Shown here one piece after another: positions 45,072-51,710 of a DNA stretch of 64,000 nucleotides (within the stretch, counting starts at the first letter, position 1; every line of letters starts with the position of its first letter). The stretch is from JACPYF01 sp947085845 (GTDB lineage Bacteria; Patescibacteriota; Saccharimonadia; Saccharimonadales; Saccharimonadaceae): contig CAMTXO010000002.1 in assembly GCA_947085845.1 (NCBI GenBank), positions 372,001 through 436,000 of the forward strand, in the 5' to 3' direction. Below the pieces are notes generated by a model. The model searched no databases. It was not told the origin of the DNA and worked only from the letters and a program-made list of their open reading frames with translations. Position numbers and translations under genes: made by a program.

Positions 45072-45863
45072 ATGAAAAAAATACTCTTATTCACACTAAC
45101 ATTATTCACATCCTTTTCTTTTGTTACTATTTTTTCTGAACGCAGTACTGCAATAGTAGAGCAATCACCTGCACAAAAGGCTGCAAGCTACTGCTCTACC
45201 GAAAGGAGACTGACGGGACAGAATCTAACTAACTGTCAAAAGGCATGGGACTGTGGCTATACATATTGGCGTGAACGTGACAAAGATCACTGCAAAAATT
45301 CTACAAATTATCAGGGTCTGAATATAAAAAAGTATGTAGATGCGAATCCGAGTGGTATCCTTGTGAAAGCTATTGCTGACGGTAAAGCTGCATCAAGAGC
45401 AAAAAATGTTAAACCTAGTGACTCGAGCAGTGGCAGTTCCGGAAGCGCTAGCAGTGGTAGCGGCGGGGGTGGTAGTAGCACTAGTAGTTCGACGTCTTCA
45501 AGCATAGATAATAATGACCAGGTAGAAGATAAACCATCTGAAAGTGGTATATGTAAAGATGACAAAAAATGTTCCTCTAGTCTTACTGGTGGTGCAGTAG
45601 GCTCAGTGTCCGCACCTAATGGTGTAAATAAAAAAGATCCTGATGAAATCGTAGCTGGCATATTAAATATCGTTTATAGCTTAGCCGCAGCTATAGCGGT
45701 AATTGTGATTATAGCAGCTGGAATAATGTATATTATTAGTGACGGCGACTCCGCTAAGATAAGTCGAGCTAAAAATGCTATTATATATGCGGCCGTAGGG
45801 CTAGTGATCGTTGGGTCGGCATTTATTATAACTGGTATAATACAAAGTATAGGAGCCAACTAA
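45072..45863 (+). CDS. VirB2-like protein with Ser/Gly-rich stalk
   Basis: Protein of 263 aa. The signal peptide is at 1-28. An outer domain with five cysteines in about 37-80 ('YCSTERRLTGQNLTNCQKAWDC') is followed by a low-complexity Ser/Gly linker (about 115-150), another cysteine pair, and the pilin helix pair 'IVAGILNIVYSLAAAIAVIVIIAAGIMYI' and 'NAIIYAAVGLVIVGSAFIITGII' around the loop 'SDGDSAKISRAK'. The flexible stalk suggests that the N-terminal head is displayed away from the membrane, as on a specialised or tip pilin. Confidence 0.7.
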   Translation: MKKILLFTLTLFTSFSFVTIFSERSTAIVEQSPAQKAASYCSTERRLTGQNLTNCQKAWDCGYTYWRERDKDHCKNSTNYQGLNIKKYVDANPSGILVKAIADGKAASRAKNVKPSDSSSGSSGSASSGSGGGGSSTSSSTSSSIDNNDQVEDKPSESGICKDDKKCSSSLTGGAVGSVSAPNGVNKKDPDEIVAGILNIVYSLAAAIAVIVIIAAGIMYIISDGDSAKISRAKNAIIYAAVGLVIVGSAFIITGIIQSIGAN

Positions 45864-45868
45864 AATAT

Positions 45869-46246
45869 ATGAAAACCAATAAACTAAAGAATTATATTTT
45901 AACTATGATTGCAGTAATGGGGTTGGCAGTTTTCGTTTTACCACAGCAACAAGTTTATGCCGAGTTGCCTCAGTGTCAAGAAACCGGAAATACCGACACC
46001 GCAATTTGTCAGACTGACCAAAAGCTCATAGGGGGCATATTGCAGAATGTTATCAATGTCATGCTTTACCTTGCTGGTGCGATTGCAGTCATCATGGTGG
46101 TTGTTGGTGGTATTCGCTACATCACAAGCGATGGCGACCCCGGAGCAGCAGGCAAAGCGAAAAATACGATCATATATGCACTGGTTGGGCTGGTTGTTGC
46201 GGTAATGAGCTACGCTATAGTTAACTTTGTAATAGATAGGATATAA
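45869..46246 (+). CDS. VirB2-like pilin protein
   Basis: Protein of 125 aa. Signal peptide 'YILTMIAVMGLAVFVLPQQQVYA', a short outer segment with two cysteines ('LPQCQETGNTDTAICQT'), then 'ILQNVINVMLYLAGAIAVIMVVVGGIRYI' - 'TSDGDPGAAGKAK' - 'NTIIYALVGLVVAVMSYAIVNFVI'. This is the most compact version of the array's common plan and a good candidate for a main pilus subunit. It starts 5 nt after the previous stop. Confidence 0.78.
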   Translation: MKTNKLKNYILTMIAVMGLAVFVLPQQQVYAELPQCQETGNTDTAICQTDQKLIGGILQNVINVMLYLAGAIAVIMVVVGGIRYITSDGDPGAAGKAKNTIIYALVGLVVAVMSYAIVNFVIDRI

Positions 46247-46249
46247 AAC

Positions 46250-46651
46250 ATGTTAGAAATCACCTTTGGAAAAATATCTCAAATAATCATCGCGGCACTA
46301 TGCATGCTGACATTGAGCGGTCTTATTGCAACAGGGCTATCAACAACACCAGTAGCCGCTGATACTAGAGGGACAGTTAAAGAAGGTGTAACAGGCGTCG
46401 GTGGCGGTGAAGCTGGTAATGACGGAAATCAAGTCAAAGAAGTGATCAAGAATGTTATCGGAATACTGTCGTTTCTCGTCGGCCTTGTAGCTGTACTTAT
46501 GATTGTGATTGCCGGATTTCGCTTTGTTACAAGTAATGGTGATTCAAATAATGTATCAAGCGCCAAGAATACGATTATCTACGCAGTTATTGGTATTGTT
46601 GTTACGGTGATGGCTTACGCAATAGTGAACTTTATAATAGACAATATATAA
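46250..46651 (+). CDS. VirB2-like pilin protein
   Basis: Protein of 133 aa, with an N-terminal signal helix ending 'TTPVAADT', a glycine-rich cysteine-free outer segment ('GVTGVGGGEAGNDGNQ'), then 'VIKNVIGILSFLVGLVAVLMIVIAGFRFV' - 'TSNGDSNNVSSAK' - 'NTIIYAVIGIVVTVMAYAIVNFII'. The loop and second helix are nearly the same as in the neighbours. It lacks the outer cysteines seen in most other copies. It starts 3 nt after the previous stop. Confidence 0.78.
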   Translation: MLEITFGKISQIIIAALCMLTLSGLIATGLSTTPVAADTRGTVKEGVTGVGGGEAGNDGNQVKEVIKNVIGILSFLVGLVAVLMIVIAGFRFVTSNGDSNNVSSAKNTIIYAVIGIVVTVMAYAIVNFIIDNI

Positions 46652-46655
46652 AAAC

Positions 46656-47096
46656 ATGCGTCGTATACTCTTTTGTCTTACCTTTACTCTTTCCCTGCTC
46701 GCCGGATCCGCTGTCGTGTCGACGACAAGCTATGCACTAGACGCGGGAGCAGAAAAAGGGTTTAAAGCTGGGTTATTTGAAGCTGGGGGTGTTGATCCCG
46801 ATGAGTGTAAAGATGCTGGAGGTACGGTCAAGGACGATGCTTGTGTCGATAAGGATGGCAAGTCTATAGACTTAGTCTCAAGTACCCTACAAAACATCAT
46901 CAACCTACTCCTTTTCATCGCAGGTGTACTAGCTGTTATTTTAGTGGTTGTTGGTGGCTTTCGCTATGTTACAAGTAACGGCGACTCGGCAGCAGCTGGT
47001 AAGGCCAAGAGCACAATCATATACGCAGTCATTGGGCTGGTTGTCACCATCATGGCATACGCAATAGTCAACTTTATTTTGGAAAACATACAATAA
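46656..47096 (+). CDS. VirB2-like pilin protein
   Basis: Protein of 146 aa. The signal peptide is 'ILFCLTFTLSLLAGSAVVSTTSYA'. The outer segment has two cysteines in 'DPDECKDAGGTVKDDACVDKDG', followed by 'TLQNIINLLLFIAGVLAVILVVVGGFRYV' - 'TSNGDSAAAGKAK' - 'STIIYAVIGLVVTIMAYAIVNFIL'. It shares the C-terminal hairpin with the flanking genes, and differs from them mainly in the exposed N-terminal part, as expected if the surface-exposed heads diversify. Confidence 0.78.
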   Translation: MRRILFCLTFTLSLLAGSAVVSTTSYALDAGAEKGFKAGLFEAGGVDPDECKDAGGTVKDDACVDKDGKSIDLVSSTLQNIINLLLFIAGVLAVILVVVGGFRYVTSNGDSAAAGKAKSTIIYAVIGLVVTIMAYAIVNFILENIQ

Positions 47097-47105
47097 GGAG
47101 ATCTC

Positions 47106-47570
47106 ATGAAAAAAATTAAACACTACCTACTACTTACCCTGACAATTCTAGCTGTAGCTGTAGTTCCGCTGACGTCTAGCTATGCTGCAAAGATAGATAT
47201 AGATGACGCCAATAAAGACAACTGTACAAATAGTGGTGGTACTCAAAAAAAAGACGATAAAGGACACGAGTATTGTAGTGGCGGAAATTCATTGACTAGT
47301 GTTTTCAGTACTGTTACGAATGTCATGCTATTCCTTGTCGGCGCAGTAGCGGTTATTATGCTGATAGTTGGTGGTTTTCGTTATGTAGCAAGTAACGGTG
47401 ATCAAAACTCTGTAACAGGAGCGAAAAATACGATAATGTATGCGCTTATCGGTATAGTAGTTGCCTTTCTAGCCTTTGCGGCGGTTAACTTTGTGACTAG
47501 TCAGTTAGAAAAGTCAGATGAAGTTAAAAAAACTACTAGCTCTATACAACAACCGCGTATTTTGGTATAA
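47106..47570 (+). CDS. VirB2-like pilin protein
   Basis: Protein of 154 aa, signal peptide ending 'TSSYAAK', an outer segment with two cysteines ('DNCTNSGGTQKKDDKGHEYC'), then 'VFSTVTNVMLFLVGAVAVIMLIVGGFRYV' - 'ASNGDQNSVTGAK' - 'NTIMYALIGIVVAFLAFAAVNFVTSQLE' and a short polar tail. AAGGAG precedes the ATG. Its second-helix coding region includes a 57-bp stretch identical to the next gene, showing recent duplication or gene conversion. Confidence 0.78.
   Translation: MKKIKHYLLLTLTILAVAVVPLTSSYAAKIDIDDANKDNCTNSGGTQKKDDKGHEYCSGGNSLTSVFSTVTNVMLFLVGAVAVIMLIVGGFRYVASNGDQNSVTGAKNTIMYALIGIVVAFLAFAAVNFVTSQLEKSDEVKKTTSSIQQPRILV
47448..47504 (+). repeat. 57-bp direct repeat, copy 1 (pilin helix 2)
   Basis: The 57 bases beginning ATCGGTATAGTAG and ending GTGACTAGTCAG are identical to 47982-48038. 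Sequence on either side differs at synonymous sites, so identity is confined to the second-helix segment and points to gene conversion or a recent partial duplication. Confidence 0.9.
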
Positions 47571-47609
47571 CTAATGCATACATCTTATAAACATAAGGAG
47601 AATAACAAA

Positions 47610-48065
47610 ATGAAAATATCAAACATAAAGACAAAGCTACAACTGCTAGCGGTGACAAACCTTGCAATGTTCACACTTGTAGTCGGCGGAGTTTTAGGGC
47701 TGTCTGCTACAGCGTTTGCTGCTGGTTGTACTATCGAGTCGGGCAACAGTACCGCTGTGAACAACTTGACCAACCCGCTTAGTGATGGCAGTGCATGTGC
47801 TAAAGGTAATGGTCAGGGTGAAAATTTGAATAACATATTCAAAACAGTAACAAACATCTTACTATTCGTAGTTGGTGCAGTTGCGGTTATCATGCTGATT
47901 ATCGGCGGTCTACGTTACGTTACTAGTAACGGTGATCAAAATGCAGTGACAGGTGCAAAAAACACCATCATGTACGCAATCATCGGTATAGTAGTTGCCT
48001 TTCTAGCCTTTGCGGCGGTTAACTTTGTGACTAGTCAGCTGGAAGCTGCTAACACTACAACCTAG
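47610..48065 (+). CDS. VirB2-like pilin protein, last of the array
   Basis: Protein of 151 aa. The signal peptide is 'LLAVTNLAMFTLVVGGVLGLSATAFAA'. The outer segment has two cysteines ('GCTIESGNSTAVNNLTNPLSDGSAC'), followed by 'IFKTVTNILLFVVGAVAVIMLIIGGLRYV' - 'TSNGDQNAVTGAK' - 'NTIMYAIIGIVVAFLAFAAVNFVTSQLE'. A longer frame starts at 47574, but AAGGAG lies about 10 nt before the ATG at 47610, which opens a proper signal peptide. A strong hairpin terminator follows at 48091. Confidence 0.8.
   Translation: MKISNIKTKLQLLAVTNLAMFTLVVGGVLGLSATAFAAGCTIESGNSTAVNNLTNPLSDGSACAKGNGQGENLNNIFKTVTNILLFVVGAVAVIMLIIGGLRYVTSNGDQNAVTGAKNTIMYAIIGIVVAFLAFAAVNFVTSQLEAANTTT
47982..48038 (+). repeat. 57-bp direct repeat, copy 2 (pilin helix 2)
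   Basis: Exact second copy of the segment at 47448-47504, in the same frame and the same position of the paralogous protein. Confidence 0.9.
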
Positions 48066-48090
48066 TAGAATAAGTTAAACTACACAATTA

Positions 48091-48113
48091 AAACCCCGGC
48101 TGTCCGGGGTTTT
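48091..48113. terminator. Bidirectional terminator between pilin array and hsp20
   Basis: The stem AAACCCCGG (48091-48099) pairs with CCGGGGTTT (48104-48112) around a 4-nt loop, with T-runs on the plus side and A-runs on the other. It separates two convergent genes, so it can stop transcription from both directions. Confidence 0.85.
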
Positions 48114-48132
48114 AAAATTAGTGTGCAAGTTT

Positions 48133-48600
48133 CTAGTTGATTTGAATCTTGCGAGCTTGTTCTGCTTTGACTTTTGTGAAGCCGATAGTGAGTACGCCAT
48201 CTTTTAGTACTGCATCTACTTCATCTTCTTTCACTGCAACTGGTAGCGCTAGTGTTCGACTGAATTCACCCCAATAGCATTCTTGAATATGCCACTGTGT
48301 TGCTTCTGAGTCGTCACCACTAGATAGTGTGCCACTGATAGTTAAGATGCCGTCTGAAATGCTTACATCTAGGTCTGTCTTGTTGACGCCTGCTGTTCGA
48401 GCTTTTACTACGAGCCTATCGTCAGTCTCGTATACATCTACTGCTAGCTGTCCTGGAACTGCTGAGCTGTCTTCTTCCCAAGACTCTTCGACTATTGTCG
48501 TTGAAGCCTCGGTAGGTTGATCTTCCTCGTCATTTAAAAATGCGGCTGCTAATTCATCTTCGATCAGCAAGTCGTCATTGCTAGTATTTTTCTTTGCCAT
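48133..48600 (-). CDS. Hsp20/alpha-crystallin small heat shock protein
   Basis: Protein of 155 aa. An acidic N-terminal arm (1-50) precedes the alpha-crystallin domain: 'LAVDVYETDDRLVVKARTAGVNKTDLDVSISDGILTISG', 'YWGEFSRTLALPVAV' and 'AVLKDGVLTIGFTKV'. It is an ATP-independent chaperone holding unfolded proteins. GGAGGAG lies 7 nt before the ATG. No CIRCE or HAIR operator was seen upstream. The C-terminal I-x-I motif is weak ('ARKIQIN'). Confidence 0.9.
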   Translation of the reverse strand: MAKKNTSNDDLLIEDELAAAFLNDEEDQPTEASTTIVEESWEEDSSAVPGQLAVDVYETDDRLVVKARTAGVNKTDLDVSISDGILTISGTLSSGDDSEATQWHIQECYWGEFSRTLALPVAVKEDEVDAVLKDGVLTIGFTKVKAEQARKIQIN

Positions 48601-48636
48601 TGGTCTCCTCCACTTATTGTCGTTTTATAAACTCGC

Positions 48637-48665
48637 TTGACAATCCATGTCCTAAGAATGATTAT
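48637..48665 (+). promoter_or_regulatory. Promoter TTGACA-17-GATTAT for the comF-like gene
   Basis: TTGACA at 48637-48642 and GATTAT at 48660-48665 have 17-nt spacing. The ATG at 48711 is 45 nt further on. It lies in the divergent gap with hsp20. Confidence 0.45.
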
Positions 48666-48710
48666 AACTAATACACAGTAAAAAATCCACCGGAAAAAGT
48701 AAAAATTACA

Positions 48711-49373
48711 ATGTTCGACAACTTGTTACAAAATATAGCTCCTCACCACTGTTATTCATGCCAAAATATAGGCTCTATTTTGTGTACTAGTTGTATATAT
48801 AACATCGTAAATGAAGGCCAAAGTACTTGTATTGAGTGTTTTGCACCATGCTCTGAAGGTATTTGCAAAACATGCAAACTTCCATTTACAAAAGCCTGGG
48901 TGGTTGCCAGTCGTGAAGGTAATTTGGCTGAAATAGTCGATGATTTTAAATGGTCACATGTATATGAGGCTCGTAAACCACTAGCCGAGATGTTGAATCT
49001 GCGTATTCCTATACTGCCGCCAGAGACTGTTGTTGTGCCTATTCCAACAATCCCCCATCACATTAGGATTCGTGGGTATGATCATATGAATGAGATTGCT
49101 TGTGAGTTTGCTACACAAAAGAGCATCACAAAACGAAATATATTGCGTCGAAAGGGTAATTCAGTACAGCATAAGGTGGCTAGAGATGAGCGCATACAGC
49201 AGGCAGAGCTGGCATTTGAATGTAGCGAAACACTTGACCCAACAGTACCGTATTTGATAATCGACGACATAGTGACAACCGGCTCTACAATCAAAGCAGC
49301 GACCCGGGTTCTCAATGGGGCTGGTGCCAAAGAGGTGTGGGTCGCTGCTATTGCTCGGCAGCCTCTCAAGTAG
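48711..49373 (+). CDS. comF: ComF-family phosphoribosyltransferase-like protein
   Basis: Protein of 220 aa. The N-terminus has a zinc-ribbon array ('HHCYSCQNIGSILCTSC', 'STCIECFAPCSEGICKTC'). The phosphoribosyltransferase-like fold shows 'VVVPIPTIPHHIRIRGYDHMNEIA' and the PRPP-binding 'YLIIDDIVTTGSTIKAATRVL'. ComF proteins take part in DNA uptake during natural competence in other bacteria. Patescibacteria often keep com genes, consistent with scavenging nucleic acid. No other com gene is adjacent. Confidence 0.9.
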   Translation: MFDNLLQNIAPHHCYSCQNIGSILCTSCIYNIVNEGQSTCIECFAPCSEGICKTCKLPFTKAWVVASREGNLAEIVDDFKWSHVYEARKPLAEMLNLRIPILPPETVVVPIPTIPHHIRIRGYDHMNEIACEFATQKSITKRNILRRKGNSVQHKVARDERIQQAELAFECSETLDPTVPYLIIDDIVTTGSTIKAATRVLNGAGAKEVWVAAIARQPLK

Positions 49374-49391
49374 AAAGGCAACTACCAATGT

Positions 49392-49931
49392 TTATTTTTT
49401 TATGTCGTAGGCAAGTGCTATTAGCATTGGTCCTGTGATCAATGCGTATAGGCCAAGTACCCATACGAATGCTACACCAGCTGCTGCAGGCTGCATAAGT
49501 ACGACAGCTCCAACTATTACAGAAAGTACACCTGTAATTGCAAGGATAGTTCGTATTGTTGCCGCCTCTTCTTCGAAAATAGCTGAAAACACATCAACAA
49601 TTCCGCGTGCAATAAGGACGAGTCCTACAACTAACACAAAAGTTGCAAATAGGACGCCGGGGTTTCTCAACAAGAATACACCTGCACCAATTTCAGCAAC
49701 ACTTACTAGTATTGTTAACACGCGAGATAGGAAAGAAATCTTTCCGTTACCGATGTTAATCAATCCCACCACGAGTCCAACTACACCACTAGCTAGCAAG
49801 AATGCACTGATTAGGTACACCAATGTTACTAGAGTTAGAGCTGGCCAAAACACAGCCGTCAGTCCAAATAGGATTGCTACAATCCCGCGCAGAGCTAATA
49901 CGCTCCACATATCTTTTGATATTTGACTCAT
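49392..49931 (-). CDS. HdeD/DUF308-family membrane protein
   Basis: Protein of 179 aa with six hydrophobic helices. 'ALRGIVAILFGLTAVFWPALTLVTLVYLISAFLLASG' is the typical first helix pair of DUF308/HdeD, and the same pattern repeats twice more ('LLRNPGVLFATFVLVVGLVLIARGIVDVFSAIF' and 'TGVLSVIVGAVVLMQPAAAGVAFVWVLGLYALI'), showing an internal three-fold repeat. HdeD relates to acid resistance in E. coli; the role elsewhere is unknown. A GGGGAGAAG ribosome site and a clear promoter lie upstream. Confidence 0.87.
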   Translation of the reverse strand: MSQISKDMWSVLALRGIVAILFGLTAVFWPALTLVTLVYLISAFLLASGVVGLVVGLINIGNGKISFLSRVLTILVSVAEIGAGVFLLRNPGVLFATFVLVVGLVLIARGIVDVFSAIFEEEAATIRTILAITGVLSVIVGAVVLMQPAAAGVAFVWVLGLYALITGPMLIALAYDIKK

Positions 49932-49967
49932 TTGTTCTTCTCCCCTTTGATTTAATATCCAACCTTT

Positions 49968-49996
49968 TGTATACTCTCATTTTGTGAAAGTGTCAA
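49968..49996 (-). promoter_or_regulatory. Promoter TTGACA-17-TATACA for the DUF308 gene
   Basis: On the minus strand, TTGACA (49991-49996) and TATACA (49968-49973) are 17 nt apart. A GGGGAGAAG ribosome site follows before the ATG at 49931. Confidence 0.7.
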
Positions 49997-50051
49997 ATAA
50001 CCTCAGGAAAAATATTTTAGTCGCAAAACCGAATTGTTGGATAGACCAAGC

Positions 50052-50075
50052 AAAAAGCCGGTTTAAAAACCGACT
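50052..50075 (-). terminator. Intrinsic terminator after tRNA-Arg
   Basis: Reading the minus strand, GTCGGTTT pairs with AAACCGGC and is followed by TTTTTG, immediately downstream of the tRNA 3' end. This ends the tRNA transcript. The 87 nt between it and the DUF308 promoter (49997-50051) shows nothing further. Confidence 0.8.
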
Positions 50076-50082
50076 CTCTGCT

Positions 50083-50159
50083 TGGTACGCCCGGCAAGAT
50101 TCGAACTTGCGACACCTGGTTCCGAAGACCAGTGCTCTAATCCGCTGAGCTACGGGCGC
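50083..50159 (-). tRNA. tRNA-Arg (anticodon UCG)
   Basis: A complete cloverleaf including encoded CCA. Acceptor arm GCGCCCG pairs with CGGGCGT (first pair G-U). The D-arm begins GCTCAGC. The anticodon stem CTGGT/ACCAG encloses CTTCGGA, giving UCG, which reads CGA/CGN. The T-arm has GTTCGAATC. The gap 50160-50240 to the next gene shows a small GC-rich palindrome but no gene. Confidence 0.95.
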
Positions 50160-50240
50160 GCGTGCCGTGGCAAAATGCCACGACTAAAAATAAAGGTGCT
50201 TTCCCGTAAAGAGAACAGAGATGATTTTAACAGATAGCTA

Positions 50241-50828
50241 CTAAAGCCGCAAACGGCGCAACAGATTGTCGAGGACGTCCAAGTGTAAGTCTTCCATTGG
50301 CAAATAAGCGCCCAGGATATCAACGATTTTTTCACCTTCATCTTCTGTAAAATATATTGTCATTGCCTGCCCAAATCGCTTTGTTGGCATCAACATAACA
50401 GAGAAAAGTGCACCTTCTTCTAAAATACCAAACGAACGAAACTCATCAAAACCATAAAGCTGCTCGCCTATATGCAGCCCGTCAAAACTTAAACTGTAGC
50501 GCAGTACTCTTGTTGGACGACGAATATATACCACTAATACAATCGCCATAATTACTATCAGCGCTGTAAATGTCCACTGTTGCTGCCATACAGATAGTCC
50601 TAGCAATATTACGACGACGCTAATAAAACCTATAACCCAAAAGCCATCACGCTCGTGGTGGATGCTCTCTGAAGCTTCCCAGCTAATAGTGTTTTCAAGA
50701 GATTCAACTGGTTGTTGAGGTTGCACAGGGGCTGGTGCTGGGGGCTGGGGTACGGCTTGAGCCGGAGGTGTGTTGGTTTCATCACCCTCCTGAGGTTGCC
50801 AATAATTTTGCCCATCGTTTGGCTGCAT
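50241..50828 (-). CDS. Membrane protein with proline-rich N-terminus, unknown function
   Basis: Protein of 195 aa. Residues 1-50 are rich in proline and glutamine. Two helices at about 65-105 ('FWVIGFISVVVILLGLSVW' and 'FTALIVIMAIVLVVYI') are followed by a soluble domain with 'YSLSFDGLHIGEQLYGFDEFRSFGI' and 'YFTEDEGEKIVDILGAYLPME'. This resembles PH-like (bPH) domain proteins attached to a helical hairpin. A TATAAT lies 6 nt before the ATG. The tRNA-Arg gene follows. No characterised homologue recognised. Confidence 0.65.
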   Translation of the reverse strand: MQPNDGQNYWQPQEGDETNTPPAQAVPQPPAPAPVQPQQPVESLENTISWEASESIHHERDGFWVIGFISVVVILLGLSVWQQQWTFTALIVIMAIVLVVYIRRPTRVLRYSLSFDGLHIGEQLYGFDEFRSFGILEEGALFSVMLMPTKRFGQAMTIYFTEDEGEKIVDILGAYLPMEDLHLDVLDNLLRRLRL

Positions 50829-50834
50829 GGTTTT

Positions 50835-50840
50835 ATTATA
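50835..50840 (-). promoter_or_regulatory. -10 hexamer TATAAT, 6 nt before the 50828 start
   Basis: Perfect TATAAT on the minus strand with 6 nt to the ATG, so this mRNA probably starts at its start codon. The hammerhead at 50856-50908 lies upstream of this promoter and would not be part of this transcript. Confidence 0.5.
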
Positions 50841-50855
50841 TCATTTTAGTGTTTA

Positions 50856-50908
50856 GAGTAATTCGTCCTTTTGGACTCATCAGCATAAATACACATTTAT
50901 GGTTACTC
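50856..50908 (-). ncRNA. Hammerhead ribozyme, type III, complete core
   Basis: On the minus strand, 5' to 3': stem III GAGUAA; cleavage nucleotide C; stem I CAUAAAU, loop GUGU, AUUUAUG; core CUGAUGA; stem II GUCC, loop AAAA, GGAC; core GAA; closing stem III UUACUC. All three stems pair perfectly (6, 7 and 4 bp) and every invariant core base is present. The 15.1-16.1 pair is U-A instead of the usual A-U, a compensated change. Cleavage is expected after C at 50902. Stem II is the same GUCC/GGAC as in sTRSV. It lies 131 nt after the lemA-like stop on the same strand, so it could trim that mRNA's 3' end. Activity is not shown. Confidence 0.82.
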
Positions 50909-50910
50909 CC

Positions 50911-51024
50911 GAAGGTTGTTACCCAGAGCAAAGCTCCACAGGTAACAACCTTCCAGCAAAGACGAATCTTTGCCGACCTGTTCCCAGGTTTTTGTTTGAA
51001 TGATAGGCTTCAAACTGCCTTTCC
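50911..51024. other. Chain of hairpins between hammerhead and lemA
   Basis: GAAGGTTGTTACC (50911-50923) and GGTAACAACCTTC (50941-50953) form a perfect 13-bp stem directly 5' of the hammerhead on the minus strand. GCAAAG/CTTTGC (50957-50974) and GTTTGAA/TTCAAAC (50994-51015) form two more stems. The cluster fills the gap after the lemA-like stop and could protect the 3' end left by ribozyme cleavage. There is no coding frame here. Confidence 0.6.
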
Positions 51025-51039
51025 TACTTTTTCAGCAAC

Positions 51040-51687
51040 TTACTGAGCCGCGAACGGATCAGCATTGTCGATCTTGCCGGTGTCGCGACCGCTCTGTGCG
51101 TCAGATACAACCACAAGGGTGCGCATCTGTCGAAGTGCGCCCTTGCCCGTAACCGGCTTGCCGGCGACTGTGATCTCGAGGCTCTCGTTGGGGTATTTCT
51201 TTCCCCCAAAGTTACGAACCTTGAATGATCCAGTTCGCCACTGGTTGAACTGGGTGACTGCACGCTGCAGAATTGCCTGAGAGTCGCGGAAGTCTGTTCG
51301 ACATCCGTTGATGGTGATCAATACGTCCTGGAAGGACTTCGACAATCCAGATGTGTCTGGGTAGGCCTCCTGAATGGCGCTAAACAACGAACCACCACCC
51401 GGCTGAGCGCTGGTGTCTCCGGCGTAACGACCCTTGACGGCGTCGGTAATCACCTTGTCGAGCGCATCGGTTTGTGCTTTGGTAGCACCGACCGACTGCT
51501 TGGTTTTCACCAGGCAGTCCGACAGGACATTGGTCGTGTCGTTGTAGTAGGTGATCAGGTCTTCCTGCTTCTTGTTGCCGTCGTTTGTGACGCCGTTGCT
51601 GATCACGAAATAGATCAGACCAAAGAACAGGACGACTCCAACCACGGCGAACCACTTGAACTTCTTGAGATAATCAAGAGCTGTCAT
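51040..51687 (-). CDS. lemA: LemA-family membrane protein
   Basis: Protein of 215 aa. The N-terminal helix 'WFAVVGVVLFFGLIYFVISNGV' leads into a helical bundle with 'YYNDTTNVLSDCLVKTKQSVG' and 'QFNQWRTGSFKVRNFGGKKYPNE', the LemA pattern of one anchor plus a long helical hairpin. Function is unknown. LemA genes often stand next to TPM-domain genes, as here. The region is clearly richer in G+C than its surroundings (39 of 60 bases at 51121-51180 against 22 of 60 at 50401-50460), so transfer from another lineage is likely. Confidence 0.8.
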   Translation of the reverse strand: MTALDYLKKFKWFAVVGVVLFFGLIYFVISNGVTNDGNKKQEDLITYYNDTTNVLSDCLVKTKQSVGATKAQTDALDKVITDAVKGRYAGDTSAQPGGGSLFSAIQEAYPDTSGLSKSFQDVLITINGCRTDFRDSQAILQRAVTQFNQWRTGSFKVRNFGGKKYPNESLEITVAGKPVTGKGALRQMRTLVVVSDAQSGRDTGKIDNADPFAAQ

Positions 51688-51710
51688 GTACTTCTCTCCT
51701 TAGAGTTGAT

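Noticed and set aside
45400..45520. Short tandem-like Ser/Gly codon repeats
   Set aside because: Explained as a low-complexity protein linker; not a CRISPR or satellite array.
48600..48660. CIRCE or heat-shock operator upstream of hsp20
   Set aside because: No TTAGCACTC/GAGTGCTAA pair or other known heat-shock element; only a ribosome site and ordinary promoter-like sequence.
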